Source: Eopsaltria australis
Taxonomy: Eukaryota; Chordata; Aves; Passeriformes; Petroicidae
NCBI GenBank assembly: GCA_034509425.1
Contig: JAVTVJ010000834.1
Coordinates: forward strand, 83,298-147,297
DNA: 64,000 nt
Direction: 5' to 3'
In this document: in pieces, positions 25,301 to 36,516 of the stretch
Layout: each line of letters starts with the position of its first letter
How positions within the stretch are numbered: position 1 is the first letter of the stretch
Program-made: the position numbers and the translations under genes
Notes under the pieces: model-generated
What the model saw: only the letters and a program-made list of their open reading frames with translations
Told to the model about the DNA's origin: nothing
The model's database searches: none

Positions 25301-28300
25301 GAGGAGGTTGGGGGGGGAGAGGATATGGGACACAACACACACCTCTGAAGTAGATGCAGGTTCCTTTCTTCCCAGTAATTCTGGAAATGAGGCACACAAC
25401 TAATTTGAGTTTTAAACACCCAACATAATTTATAACGAACTTATATCCCACTCTTCAGCAGTGCTGGGGAATGTAAGCCTAAGTGTGTTCAAAATGAGCA
25501 CAACTCTGACAAAGCAGGTTGTGACATCTCAGCCCCAGGCATCCAAGAAACCACTGACAAAGGCTTAGCACAAGCATCTGCACAGACAATGTTATGAGCC
25601 TTGTCTCCTCACTGCCCTCATTTCATGCCATATCCCAGTGGGCAGCTGGGACTCAAAGCAACTGCCTTTCTCCTACTGTCACATAATGCTTGGCTGAGAG
25701 TAAAGACTGGAAGTCAGTGGTGCTGCAAGGCTCTGGAGCAGGACCAGTAATGGCTGTGGAATCTGTATGACCAGTGCACCTCACCTGCCTGCTCAGCTGG
25801 GGCAGGAGTGCAGCTGAACTCTTCAGACAAGGACGGAAACCCAAGTCTTTCCCAGCACTGTTCTCCCCAGTGGCTAGTGACACCCAGCGCTCCAGCGGAG
25901 GATCCAAATTCACCATCGAGAAGGCAGGCGGGTGTGACACCAGCAAAGCAAGGCTGCACTAACACTTGGTCAGCAAACATTCTCCTGTCCCTGAAACTGG
26001 CTCCACTTTCTAATTTCAATGGCCTCTTCACTACTGAAAATATACTTCAGCTGTCATGCAACTGGGAAGACTGGAGAAAAAAAGAAGCTTGAGTTCTGTT
26101 GCCTGTCCCATCCTCAAACTGCTAAAGAAGTCAAATTAGCTTCAGTCTAGAAGAAAGAACACCATTTCCCTCCTTTTTACAAATAAACCTTGTCATCCAT
26201 TGGCCACCTTCCAATATTCCAGGTAAGCAATGGTGAACAGGGAAAAAAGGGTGCAAGAAGGAAATCTGTGTGACTTGCTGGGAACTGGAACCATTATCCC
26301 ACCAGCAGCTGAACCCCCCTAAGTCACACATATGAGTGTGTGTATGTGTGTGCTTGCAGCTCTTGATGGGCACACGTGATTGCCTGTAGGCCAGCAGCAG
26401 TGTCCTGTGGATGAAATCTTGGTTCCCCCTCCACTGGTGAGTTTTTCACATGTTGTTTGTTTTGTGGATTAAGCTTGTCTGTGGTCTTGTGAAAAACAAA
26501 ACTGCAGCTTTTTATTTTGAGTTATCCCTGTCCGCCCCTTTTCCCAACCTTCCATGGTAACAGCACCAGGATTGCAGGAACAAATTAAAGATCACTGACT
26601 CCAGGTAAACCCTTGAAGCAAGAAAACAAAAAACCAAAAATGCTCTATTAGCTGACAATTACCTATAACTTTGTTTTCTTCTAATCTTTGCAACTAAAAG
26701 CTGGAGGGGAGAGGAACTTCAGGATGATATTTGAGTTCCCTGCACGCTTGGGACATGGGGGTGTGCTTGTGTTTGAATAGATGGATTTGCCTTCACAGCC
26801 ACTCTGTAATGCTATCCATGTTATTCCAGCTGACAAGGTGACCCTTAGTGGTTGCTGAGACCTCCCATCATGCCCCAACACAAAAACCCCACAGCAGCTG
26901 CTTAGACACTCCCTGTTCCTTTGGCCCCCCAAGAAAAGAGAAGAAAAAAAGCAAACACAAGGCTCTTAGCTCCACAAATGAGGCTGACAGCTTCAAAAAT
27001 GTCAAAAAGGATGGATTGGAATTGCCAGAGGAACACAATTCCTTTAAGAGTCCTTTCTCATCAAGTATGATCAGATTTTATTCATATCAAAATAATAATG
27101 CCTGGCCTGCTCCTGAGAAAGTGTAGCGCCTCCCATGCTGAACAACACAGAGCACCTTTGTAGGATTACAGCTGCATGGCAAGAGCTGATGCAGATATTC
27201 CCTTCCTGATCTGCTGAACTCAGCCAAGAGATTTATGCAGCACCAGCCTACAGCTACTAAAACTCATTAAGGCTTTTTCTAGGGGGACATTTATATTCTA
27301 TGTTCCATCAAAGACCACCTAACTCACAATATTAAAAAAACACTATACAGGAAATAATCTTCAAAATGGCATTGATCTGACGCTGAAGTTAGAGAAAGAA
27401 ATAAAACTCAATTTCAGAGATTGTGGGACCTAGTTTCTTAATTGCAATGGTACCTGAAGCCATACACAGTCCTATTCCTGAGCTGTGGAACTGACTTCAA
27501 GGCTATGTTTTCAGACTGTTTGCATTATCTCAGCAGTGACAAAATCACCACAATGGACAGATCAGAGCTGTGAGAATTAATCCACAGGACAAAAGGAAAG
27601 CAGAGGAGAGACATCAGCAAAAAATAAAAACTGCTTCCCATATACCTCAGGTTTATCTTTGAAGCTGATGAGCTTTGAAATATCCCATCCATTTTTCTTA
27701 TTACTTGCTAATAATATGCGTGGAATGTGTCCTGGTTTACATTTGGATAATAAACATACTTTATTCAGCACCTCTGCTGAATGTCTGTTGACCACGAGTC
27801 CCTGTTGCTCAGGACTAGCAGTGAACTCCCTTCCCTGTGCAGAGTTCCTACCCAGGATGTCTTCATAGATGTTCTCCTCGGATAAAGTGCATGTGAGGGC
27901 CAGCTTGGTCTGTGCATACCAATCCACGCGGCCGTGCTTGAATGATGACTGCAGCAAGTCTTCAAACTCATATGATTTCCTGCACCACGGAGGGGGGAGG
28001 AGGAGCAGAGGGGACAGTGACGCAGTTAACCAGCATTTATCACCAAATTATAGCTAATTCACTTCTCCAGCACGCCACACAGCTGGCAAAATAAATTACT
28101 GAGAATGTTTCACTGCCTCATCCCATATAAAGCGTGAAAAAGCAATGCTGAGATTGGCTGGTTTTATCAGCCACACAAATAAAGGCATTTGGGGATGCCA
28201 TAGATAATCTGAGTTGTCATGGCAATAGCACACTGTGAAGATGGAAGTGTTAAATGGCACATCCTGAAACACTGCACAGAACCTTAGGACATGAGAGGTC

Positions 28301-30203
28301 CCGTTTACACCACAGATCCCACCCTCAAAAGGCATAAGAGGCCCCCAAGATCAGCTCTCTGAGCAGCACAGGAAAACAAAACTTGCTTGCAGAACGGTAG
28401 AAAGGGTAAAACCATGCCCTCCATGAGCAAACCTAGGAAGTTTTGATTTCCTTTTTGCAACCAAGCCAGGAATTTTTAAGTGACAGTTTATCCAGAGGGC
28501 ATTAGAAAAGCTGTGTATTTTATGTTCCCCACCCCAAAAATGTGTGACAATCATGTGGGAGGGGATAAAAGGCAAGCAAGCACTCCAGAAGAATATATAC
28601 ACATCAGATTCACTGAGGTTTACTACGGACAGTGAAAATGCTGCAGTAGAGACTAGAGATTATCATTCCAAACCCTGTTCCAGACCAGCTGTGGTCATTT
28701 TGTAATTAAACAGAGTTTCTGCTAAGAAAACCAAAACAAAATCCCAAATCCCTCCATTTTGGTCTTGAAGGTTAAGCCATGTAATACAGTGACCTTATAT
28801 CTGCCATGACTTATCCCTCCACAGTTACCCTGTAGAGTTGTGCTGGCCACTCATACATTCTCAGAGAGATGACTGAGTGCTGGTTATGCTGGAGATTCTG
28901 AGCAAAAAGGGAAGATTTGTCTCTCTCAGAGAAAGATGGGAAGGTGGGACTCCACCATGAAGACCAACAGCTTCATGAAGCACAGCCCAAATACCTGTGG
29001 TCAGCGTTGTTCTTGTGCTTCCCGCTCCAGAGCCTCCTGCTGACAGCTGATGGAGGAGGAGAGGAGGGCAGAGGAGGGGGACGAATGGATGACAGAGGGG
29101 GTAAGTTCCTTTTATTCCTCACTGCTGGCACCCAGTCCTCTTCCCCTTCATGTTTGAAAGTCCGCTGAGGCTTGGGCAGTGGGTTGATGAAGGGCTTCTT
29201 CTCTGGCACCCCTGGCTCTGTGTACACATTCTCCACCGTGCAGTGCTTGGATTTCACATGAGAAGTTCTTATCTCTTCTAGAGTCCCAAAAATTGGCTCA
29301 CTGATTTCAGAGTCCACACCAAGCAGCCTTTTGTTGAGCTCAGCCCCACAGATGCCCTCATGGCCCTTGGGAGCAGAGTGCCCTTGTGCTGCCTTCTCCT
29401 GCAAGCACTGTGGGGAATAGTAAGTACCAGGCAACTGTGGCTGCAGCTCTGCTGAGCCATTTTTCAAAGCCTGCTCTAGCTTCTTGACCTGACTAAGCAC
29501 TGAAAGATTCTCCTGGACCTCCCACTTCCCACCTTTCACCTCCTTGCATTTTCCAGGGCTGAACTCCACTTCCTCATCCTTCTGCACTTCCCCTTTTCGC
29601 TCTGCTGCTTGCCCTGGGCCTTTCTGAGTGCCTGCTTTCCGCTCATTCTCTTTGCCTGCCCCTTTGCACTCCAGTTCCCAGCTCATAAGTCTCTTGGTCT
29701 CCACCTTCCGAGTCACCAGTGCTTCCCCACTCATCTTCTCAGTTACACAAGGCATCTTGTGCTCCTCTCTAACTCCTGGTTCCTCCTCTCTGCAAGGAGC
29801 AGACTGCGTTTCCTTTTTCCCTTCCCACTCTGAAATTTTGTCCTTGATGCTGAAGGACTTATTCCTCAAGCCAATTTTTCCAGGCGACCGTATATTCTGA
29901 GTGCCTCCTATCTGTCTCCTGATGATTTTATTGTTTTCTTTGACATTCAGATCCACAGACGGGTCACTGATTATCATTTTAGGACTAAGCATGTTCTGCT
30001 GAAAGCAGTCGAGCCTTGGATCCAGCATCAAGTTTTCCAAGGCTACCAGAGGGTTCTTCACCACAGAAGAAACTGGTTCAGCTTCAGGTGTTAAACCCAG
30101 GGCAACAGAGGAACCTTCAGGACATTTCTCACTCAAAAATCCACACAAAGGTCTTTCTAATTCCTTCACAGCTGCTGTATTGTTTTTATCTGCAAGCTTG
30201 ATC
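10186..30203 (-). CDS. DENND2A: DENND2A, in-window coding span (12 exons, 3' end missing)
   Basis: DENN domain-containing protein 2A; family members are guanine-nucleotide exchange factors for Rab9-type GTPases on endosome-to-Golgi routes. Exons on the minus strand are 28995-30203, 27852-27979, 24539-24660, 21967-22164, 19954-20047, 18634-18684, 15532-15719, 14731-14840, 14454-14523, 13748-13825, 13105-13245 and 10186-10334. All internal borders are AG/GT and the phases agree, giving about 846 codons with no stop or frameshift. Paralogue choice rests on segments I recall as specific to 2A rather than 2B, 2C or 2D: MIISDP near the start, KDKISEWEGKK, RQNSERR, and SRDGTGSPSKISPPSTPSSP. The order is a disordered Pro/Ser-rich N-terminus, two YED repeats (ENIYEDI, ENPYEDIE), a basic linker, uDENN, then the start of the DENN core. 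The C-terminal part (about 290 residues in the human protein) is not in the window. The 5' end is likely near the CpG island at 59 kb. Confidence 0.93.
10335..11510. other. DENND2A intron, no clear feature
   Basis: Lies between exons at 10334 and 13105. It is AT-rich with a short ATTT repeat near 10710. It may contain old, unplaceable repeat DNA. Confidence 0.5.
11511..11625 (-). repeat. CR1 LINE 3'-end fragment
   Basis: Begins with AGAATCATTTAGATTGGAAAAG and runs through the phrase about a dispute-free CR1 tail: GATCATCGACTCCAACTGATC, then ACCACAGTGCTACATCC. These are the reverse complement of the usual bird CR1 3' end. Further old repeat-like DNA may extend to about 11960. Confidence 0.6.
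11985..12420 (-). repeat. LTR-like block
   Basis: On the minus strand it contains AATAAATAC (reverse complement at 12046-12051), then TCTTAACTCTGTCCAGCCTC and CAGGTCAGCC, a layout like the R/U5 of bird ERV LTRs. Ends and duplications were not resolved. It lies inside the DENND2A intron between 10334 and 13105, in the sense orientation. Confidence 0.4.
12435..12548 (+). repeat. Tandem duplication, 57 bp x 2
   Basis: Two essentially identical 57-bp units, each starting TATGGCCAAAACTACC and ending CCTTCAGTGC, followed by a broken third start (TACGCCCAAAAG). It sits just after the LTR-like block and may be part of it. Confidence 0.85.
12549..13104. other. DENND2A intron, no clear feature
   Basis: Non-repetitive by eye. 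No exon signal before the donor of the exon at 13105. Confidence 0.5.
13105..13245 (-). CDS. DENND2A: DENND2A exon (ILDEVEKRRG, DENN core start)
   Basis: 141 bp, 47 codons, between acceptor TTTCAG and donor GTAAAG. It encodes ILDEVEKRRGISPALV, LMRSVMEAPFPALG and KNFLPGSGTE. This block is almost unchanged between birds and human. Confidence 0.95.
13748..13825 (-). CDS. DENND2A: DENND2A exon (GKRLPEVYCIVSRLGCF)
   Basis: 78 bp, 26 codons, between acceptor TGAAAG and donor GTGAGG. It encodes PSGKGKRLPEVYCIVSRLG then CFNLFSK, the end of uDENN and the linker into the DENN core. Confidence 0.94.
14454..14523 (-). CDS. DENND2A: DENND2A exon (SETFSFVLTGEDGSRRFGYC)
   Basis: 70 bp between acceptor CTGCAG and donor GTAATT. 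It encodes the SETFSFVLTGEDGS and FGYCRRLL strands of uDENN. The split Ser codon is completed by its first base. Confidence 0.94.
14731..14840 (-). CDS. DENND2A: DENND2A exon (FCFPDAKDW)
   Basis: 110 bp between acceptor TGCTAG and the perfect donor GTAAGT. It encodes LELSFKFMREAEDQLK through IPQFCFPDAKDW, a hallmark of the uDENN region in DENND2 proteins. It ends with two bases of a Ser codon. Confidence 0.94.
15532..15719 (-). CDS. DENND2A: DENND2A exon, start of uDENN
   Basis: 188 bp between acceptor CCATAG and donor GTCTGA. It encodes HSQRLVHVKSRLKQ, then YQERQLFEYFVVVSLHKKQ and AAYIPEVTQQFPLK, the first strand and loop of the uDENN (longin-like) module. The donor GTCTGA is a weak match to consensus, but the phase and homology require it. 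Confidence 0.93.
15720..18633. other. DENND2A intron, no feature
   Basis: About 2.9 kb of unique-looking DNA with no repeat or exon recognised on either strand. Confidence 0.5.
18634..18684 (-). CDS. DENND2A: DENND2A 51-bp acidic microexon
   Basis: 51 bp between a polypyrimidine-CCTAG acceptor and donor GTAAGG. It encodes VTDENSESDSDTEEKLK with split codons at both ends. It matches the acidic segment just before the uDENN module. Confidence 0.92.
18685..19953. other. DENND2A intron, no feature
   Basis: No recognisable repeat. A poly-A run near 19806 is the only low-complexity tract. Confidence 0.5.
19954..20047 (-). CDS. DENND2A: DENND2A exon (LVLKINAIYEARRGKK)
   Basis: 94 bp between acceptor GAGCAG and donor GTAAAG. 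It encodes LVLKINAIYEARRGKK, then VKRLSQSTESNSGK plus one base. It is too short to stand out as an open frame and was found by homology to the human protein. Confidence 0.92.
20048..21966. other. DENND2A intron, no feature
   Basis: No exon, LTR or CR1 signature seen. Confidence 0.5.
21967..22164 (-). CDS. DENND2A: DENND2A exon (RQNSERR, Ser/Pro-rich)
   Basis: 198 bp, exactly 66 codons, between acceptor TTGCAG and donor GTAAAT. It carries RQNSERR and the SRDGTGSPSKISPPSTPSSP stretch, the best discriminator of DENND2A from its paralogues, then a basic KRRRKIPK end. Confidence 0.95.
22165..24538. other. DENND2A intron, no feature
   Basis: No exon, LTR or CR1 signature seen on either strand. 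Confidence 0.5.
24539..24660 (-). CDS. DENND2A: DENND2A exon (ENPYEDIE)
   Basis: 122 bp between acceptor CTGCAG and donor GTACTT. It completes the split Asp codon, then encodes PPSKENPYEDIE, the second YED repeat, followed by CLGKKCVLTFPASP. It ends in phase 0. Confidence 0.93.
24661..27851. other. DENND2A intron, possible old repeat at its start
   Basis: About 24890-25040 has a phrase (ACTACAGATGGAAAAGACCC) faintly like an old CR1 tail. A TG-rich run lies near 26332-26352. Nothing else named. Confidence 0.4.
27852..27979 (-). CDS. DENND2A: DENND2A exon (SYEFEDLL to YEDIL)
   Basis: 128 bp between acceptor GTGCAG and donor GTAGGA. It encodes 42 whole codons from KSYEFEDLLQ through VDWYAQTK to SEENIYEDIL, the first YED repeat. 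One base is borrowed at each end, matching the neighbouring exons. Confidence 0.93.
27980..28994. other. DENND2A intron, no feature
   Basis: About 1 kb between the large exon and the next. No repeat recognised. Confidence 0.5.
28995..30203 (-). CDS. DENND2A: DENND2A large N-terminal coding exon
   Basis: The acceptor (ATATGCAG) lies just right of 30203 and the donor GTATTT just left of 28995; length is 1209 bp. It encodes the disordered N-terminal half: MIISDP, KDKISEWEGKK, the QVKKLEQALK helix, KPFINPLPKP, and a proline-rich PPPLPSSPPP stretch ending at ADHR. The human start aligns near the in-frame ATGs at 29992 and 29977. A further in-frame ATG is at 30028, and the frame stays open back to the acceptor for about 70 more codons. 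The exon is entered with two bases of a codon already used, so either translation begins inside it or an upstream coding exon exists. I prefer a start at 29992 or 30028. Confidence 0.92.
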
Positions 30204-32629
30204 CTGCATATCAAAGACAAAAAGGGAAGAAATATTCACTGCCATTGCTCATCCTTGGTTTAGTTCATCAGCTCCTCAAGGTTTACTCATAAAGCTGATG
30301 GCAGAGGATGCTCAAACTAAGCACTTGACATGGGCTTAGAGGGGAGGATGCTCAGGGAAAGATCCTTCTAGCCAGAACATACTGCCCTTCTCTCGCTAAA
30401 ACTAAGATGAGGTTTGAAATGGAGCCTTTCTCTGTGGCAGAAGTAGGTTGCAGGTGAAAGAGGTGTTTTTTGTACATCAGACATGCTGATACCAATGAGA
30501 GGTTCACCAATGTCTGTCTGTGTGTGTGTGTGCAGAAGTGCAGCAGAGTTTTGGACATCATCAGGCATTAAGCAAACAAATGCAAAATGGACCACTTGCA
30601 AACAACAGCAAAATTACTGCTGTTACACAGAGGAGAAAGCATATGGTACAGCTGACATTCCTACAGTGCCTCCTCAGAGGATCTCTCTCAGTCCATCCTA
30701 ATGTTCCCCAAACGCATATTGATGCCGAAAGACTGCACTTTTATTATTCCATTTCTATGGGCTCTACCATCCCAGTCCACACGTGGGCTTAGGCCCCCGT
30801 GCACCCAGGCACACTCCCATAGCACCCAGAAACTAGATCCAACATTCTCAGATTAAACATCTTCACTGTTTGGGATTTCCAAGTGTGTGATATCACAGTA
30901 TCAATACTGTGGTATTTTATCAATAGCCTGCTGAACAGGCAGTTATTCCAACACAAAATGTTTCTGAACTGAAGCACTCAGCCATGTCTTTGAGGTTTGC
31001 CTGGGCTTGGGAAAGAGCACCAAGACAACAAAAGGTAATTACTGGGATGCAAACCCATGTCATCAGTCCCATTTAACCACAACTCAACATTAAAATCCAG
31101 CTTGGGAAATTGCCCCATTAACTTAATCATGTCAATTATGCCTTTTCCAGAACTTAGCAGTCTTGTAAGAGCATCCGTGGGGATACATTGTGAGTCTGAA
31201 ATATTAGAAGTCTGACTGGATGATGTAATACACAGAATCACAAGATGGGATCTATGGGGTGTGTTTTAAAGTGGGAGGAGAGAAGGTTTTCTTCCTCTGG
31301 TTTTCTTTGTGTTGGGGATAATAAACACAAGCAAAGCACACTGGAACATGGGAAGTTCTCACCTCTCAACAGACTTGCAGACAGCACCCCCAGACTTGCT
31401 GCTCATGTTGGCCGCCTTGCTCGCTGTCATCATGTCAGCACACAGCAGGGCAGCAGCTCACCTGCAGACAGACACAAGGAAAAAGCATTGCTCTCTGCTC
31501 AGCATCCTGCTCCTTTCCTTATATACACACACGTTTCTCCTTGAAATCCAGGAGAGGAGCTGAAGCAAGACATGCCAGCTTTCTGAGGACAGCCTAGGCT
31601 TCCTCCCCTGCAAAATGGGAAGAGGGGTGACAGCATTACCCCTCAGAAACCCAGTGAGGAGTTGACAGTTTTTGAGGGCAAAAATGGTCTTTGACTCAGC
31701 TTCAATTGCTGCATCATGACTTAAATATGGAGCACATTTCAAGAAGGCTTTTATTGTTGTCAAAATCACAGCAGATTTAGGTTTTTTTTCCCCCCTCGCA
31801 GAAGACTAAAAAAACCACAATTTTAAAACAACCTATGTCAAGGCCACATGTCTGAAGTAGTTGCTGGGAATATAACACTGTCACAACATTTGCAGCTTGG
31901 GACAGAAAACATTTTAGCCTGAAGAGACACTGCACTGCAGCCACTGGTCTTCTCTCTGGTGGGCCATGTTAGTCTGCTACTGATCTCATTTCAGAGGACA
32001 ACTCCCTGTGGGGATAAATCATTCACAAAAATGAGTCATTTTGTTTGCTTCATGATTTCTAGCACTCATGGAATGACTGTCCCTCTCTTTAAGTGCCACT
32101 GCTACCCAGTCAATGCAACAGACTCCATCTCCATTTTATTGCACTGCAATGCTCTTTTTTGTTAAATAGAAAATAGAAGAATTACCCTGTTACTCTGCAG
32201 CACCATCTCTGCTCACTTATCAAGTTGGTCTGCCTGCTCTAAAGCATTGCAATGACAACAGGCTCACCATCTTGTAGACAATACTTGGAAAAACCTCTCA
32301 GATCTGTCCACCAGTTGGTCTGCCAGATGCTGCCCCACCATGCCTGGCATTTGACAAGACCAAGTGCTTCTTGTAATTAAAAAAATATAGCCCACCACAC
32401 CAGAAACAGTAAAGAACAAGGATCTCTCATTTCCGCTGTTCAAGTTTTTGGGCAGAGAAAGGAAAAAGGGGAGGTGGGGGGGAAAATCAGTTTTGTTTGT
32501 TCACAGTTTTCTCTCCCTCCTTTTATTCCACACTGGCAATGTTCCTGAGGCGAGGAGTGAACTCTGGGTCAACTCAACGTGTACACACTTGGGGCGTCTC
32601 ACTGCTAGCCATTTAGCAGACACTCTTTG
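30204..32629. other. Upstream of the large DENND2A exon; no feature
   Basis: Expected to be intron if the gene starts at the CpG island. A (TG)n run at about 30517-30533. No upstream coding exon could be identified that would end two bases into a codon, as the 30203 acceptor would need. Confidence 0.4.
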
Positions 32630-33300
32630 AAACATAGAGTTTTAAAAATTAAGATTTTAAGCAAAAGTTAGTGTTGTTGAAATTAGTTAAAATAGAGCCA
32701 ATAAGTAAACCCAGCTGAAATTAACTAAAGAATCAATGATTAACTAAAGAATTAGGTTTGAAGTAAGTTTAGAGAGTAGGTAACTGATTGCTTGTCATTT
32801 TGTATTTACTGACCTGTGCTCGTAATGAGAACCAGAAAGCACTGATTAATAGATCTAAAGAAATGTAGACAGTTACTGATTTTTGTATTGAAGAGAAATG
32901 TAGAAGGGAACTGAAGGTTCCCTCAGAAGTGACTTGTATTGTCAAAAAACCAAAAGGCAGAAAGGTCAAAACAAGGGAGATAAGTTTTACTTCATCATTC
33001 TTGCCCTCTCCTCAAATTTTACAACCACTGACCCAAATTAAAGAACAAACCACGCATGCTTAATAGTTATTCAGCTAATTACCATATGAAGCGGGGAAAT
33101 GGGAGGTATCAATATGATAAATGGACACATATTTTGAATATTTAAAACTTTTGTAGACACATAGACCTTATATTGCTTTGTACGCTTGCTCTGCATATTA
33201 GGGAGCTACTCCACGCAGCTGCGTGGCACTGAAATAAACATACACTTTCTAACAACTCTGTTAGAGAGTCTTCGTCCATCTTGAGTTGAGTATCGATATT
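32630..33300 (+). repeat. LTR-like block
   Basis: AT-rich U3-like part, then GAGCTACTCCACGCAGCTGC and GGCACTGAAATAAACATAC, then a U5-like GAGTCTTCGTCCATCTTG. This polyadenylation-signal layout is common in bird ERV LTRs. Ends approximate; no duplication found. It lies just before LTR-B copy 2. Confidence 0.5.
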
Positions 33301-33360
33301 AGATCAATACTCATATTTTAATAAATCATCTTTTCCCAGACAATAAAGCCCCTTGGCTTC

Positions 33361-34974
33361 TGTCCTGGGTTAGTCAGGAGGGGTCAAAATCTAGGAAGTG
33401 ACCTATGCTGCAGGAAGTGATACAACTTCCTTCCTGAGAGAGACAGCCAATAACCAGGTAGTTTTAAGGATTGATATGTAGGTAAACCAATTAAAAAGTT
33501 GATCCACCTTCGAGGAAAAAATCTTATATAAGTGGAGGACCTCTGAGCCTCTTCCTCTTTTGGCCTGCTGCTGTGTTGAGAGGAGCATCTCTCTGCTTCT
33601 CTCCCTGGTAAGGCCCCCCCTCCTTCCAAAGGAGGGAGGGAGGGGGAAAGGAGGTTTAGGGCGGATGTACAGCTGCAGCTGGGCATGGGGGAGGAACCGG
33701 CCTGGGCTCTCGGCAGATACAGAGTTCAGCCGACATGTCAGCTACACAAGACAGGGTCGGGCCCTGCTCCGGGCCAGGCAAGGACCGGGCCGGACTCCAT
33801 CCAGTTTGGGCCAGGCCCTGCCCTGTCACCCTGGGCCCAGCCGGCCCTACCAGACTGAGCCAGCTTCGCAGAGCCAGGCACAGAGACTCTGAGAGCTTCT
33901 GCCATCCAGCTCCGACCTTTTCAAACAGCCCAGCAGAGACCACTTGATCGTCACACTGCCGTCACACTGCCGGGAGGTGAGAGAGAGATTAACTCTTTCC
34001 ATGCCTGGACTAAACTTGCAGACACCCATCCTTCCTTGCACAGAGAGAGGAACAAGTGGGGACATCTACATAAATGCAGCATAGAGACTTTACAGCCAGT
34101 GAGGAAAGTAGAACCGATGCCTAGAGGGAGGTGTATGAGAAGTGCTTCAAGAGTGAAGCTGAAAATTCTTTTGGAGAACCATGGTTGGGGACTGAGCTAA
34201 TAAATTCCCTGTAATATATGAAGATAGAGTCCAAAGGGGGGATGTGAGGTTCTAATTGCAGCCAGTGAACTGAAATACCTGGGTAAAGACAAGTAGGTGT
34301 TGAAATAAGTACAGCCTGATGAGAAACTTGAACCAAGAGAGAGGAGAGGCTGTGACTCAGAGCCCTGGTCCCAGGGGGGGAATGCCAGAGAACTTGTGTT
34401 GTCAGGAGAACCCATGTTGCTCAGCACAGAAGAAGGGATTTTCTTTGTTGCTGCAATTGAACTGTGCATCCTTAAAACAGGTACCCTGTAGACTGTTCAT
34501 AACCCACCATAGTGGCTGTGGGAAGGCTACTGGTGTGGGAGGGAATCCACCATTAAGCTGATCTTTCTTCCAGGCAGTGGCTGATAGTGAGGCTGAAGAC
34601 CCATAAAAAACTGTATTTTTCTTACAGAAAATCCATGGTATAAACAAAAGAGACTTCTCTCCCTAAATGAACTGAAACAAGAACAATCTCAGAGGTAGGT
34701 AAACTGACTGGAGGTCGAAGTGTTGTCATTTGTGTGTTGTCAGGGAGAAAGAAATGGAGAGGTGGGGGAAGGAGGGGTGGTCTGAGGAGTTTGTCCTGGT
34801 TTTGTTTTTTTCCCCTCTGTCGTAGGTATATTAATAAACTTTCTTTATACTTTATAAAGTTTGAGCCTGCTTTGCCTACTCCTAATCCTCATCTCACAGC
34901 AAACATCAGGTAAATTTTGGTAAGCGTGCTGGCATTTGGCCAGAAACTCGAATAGGCGAACTGGAACCACTACA
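33361..34974 (+). repeat. Solo long LTR, LTR-B family, copy 2
   Basis: 1614 bp, TGTCCTGGG...CCACTACA, with a perfect 5-bp duplication GCTTC (33356-33360 and 34975-34979). TATATAAG at 33525 and AATAAA at 34833. It is close to copy 1 throughout, with small indels including the shortened C-rich tract and a locally repeated GTCACACTGCC near 33950. Confidence 0.87.
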
Positions 34975-34979
34975 GCTTC

Positions 34980-36516
34980 TCTCCCTCATTAGTAACTGGA
35001 ACAAACACTCACTTCACTTCTAGACACAGAGCAGCCTCGCAACACCGTCAAGAAAATTTACCAGCCCAAGGAACAAAATCTATTCACCCATCCGTTAACT
35101 GTTATGGACTGAAAATAATTAAAAACTAACTATACTTGTGGCCATGGCCAAAGAATGACTCACCCAGGCAGCCAAAACAGATTCCTGCAGAGCTGCAACA
35201 GTCTGCTCTGCACTTGGTTTACAACATTGCCAGAGCAGGGACAGTCTCTTCACTCAGCACTCATTTGGTGCCTTGCAGCTCCTCGTCACTGCCTTTAGCA
35301 GTGAGAAATCCATCATTTCTTGTGTCCACACACACAATCCCTGTGGCTCTGCTGAAACATCAAATATTTCCTGGGGATGCCCTCCTGTGTCTTCATAAGA
35401 TCACCCAGGTTCCCCATGAGGAAACTCCATTTCTCAGCCTTTTCCAACAGCTCCCTAACAAACCCTGCCCTGAAAACGAATATCTGGGTACAAGCAGATG
35501 TGTGCTGAGCTGATGCTCAGCACAGCCAGCTCCTTGATGGGCCTCCTGTGGGACAGGCTGAAAAGAAGATGATACAGAACAAGAGGTGCACTTGTTTCTT
35601 CATCTGTAGTGGATGGGACAGGCTCCATCAGCCTTGGTTTGCAGAAGTGAGCCATAAAGCAGCTGCTGAGTGCTGCAAGAGTCTCACGGGAAAGGAGCAC
35701 CACCACAAGCAGCAGAGCAGCATGACTTGGAACCAAGGGCAGAGGGATGTCTGTCCCTTCCAGGCACAAGGGTGATTGGAGTAACCAAAGCAACACACTC
35801 ACACTAGGCAGATTAAAGAGTGCTCCAGGAGCTTACAAAGCTGTGACAACAGCCAGGTACCTACTGACAGCCCCACTGACAACACACACTGCTTGGGGAG
35901 TAAAGTCACCCCTAGGAGATGCATGGATGGCTGTGCCTTCCCTCTGAGCAGCAGGGCACACATGGTGCCCTCAGCATCACCTAGAGGATTATAGAAGCAC
36001 ATTAGCTGGTTCTGCTCAAAAGAGTAAATATTTTTCCAAACACATCGGAAGACACATGAGGGGAAAAAAGAGTCATCTCTGGAATAAAACAGCAGAAAAT
36101 AATAAGGCACCTCTCAATAAGTCCAACAGTCAAATAATTTCCCGGGGCCAAGCATAAGCCCAGATGAGCTTCAGAGGTGATATCATCATGTCTTCCAATA
36201 ATAAGATCACTAGAAATTACTTGCAGGCACTGCCAACACCTGACCAGAGGAATTGTAATGGCAATGATGGAAAATTGCCTCCAGTAGACAGAGAATATCT
36301 ACTTTTCTTTTCCAAGTTTTGGCTCCACAAGGCACCCAGAGCTAACATGACAGTTCATTGTTAAGGGCAAAGGGAACTCTTGTCCCTCCTGACTGCCTGT
36401 AGCTGCTGTGGATGTGTCCTTAGAGACTCCAGGGGCAGAAGACTTAGAAAAGGAGAAAGATAACTGGTGGAGAAAGTTCCAAGGAGATAGGAAACCCCTG
36501 GAAAGTGAAGTGACCG
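34980..36516. other. No feature
   Basis: Unique-looking DNA. No exon, LTR or CR1 signature. Confidence 0.45.

Noticed and set aside
10186..30203. Assigning the DENN gene to DENND2C or DENND2B
   Set aside because: The RQNSERR and SRDGTGSPSKISPPSTPSSP segments and the MIISDP start fit DENND2A; 2C as I recall it lacks them.
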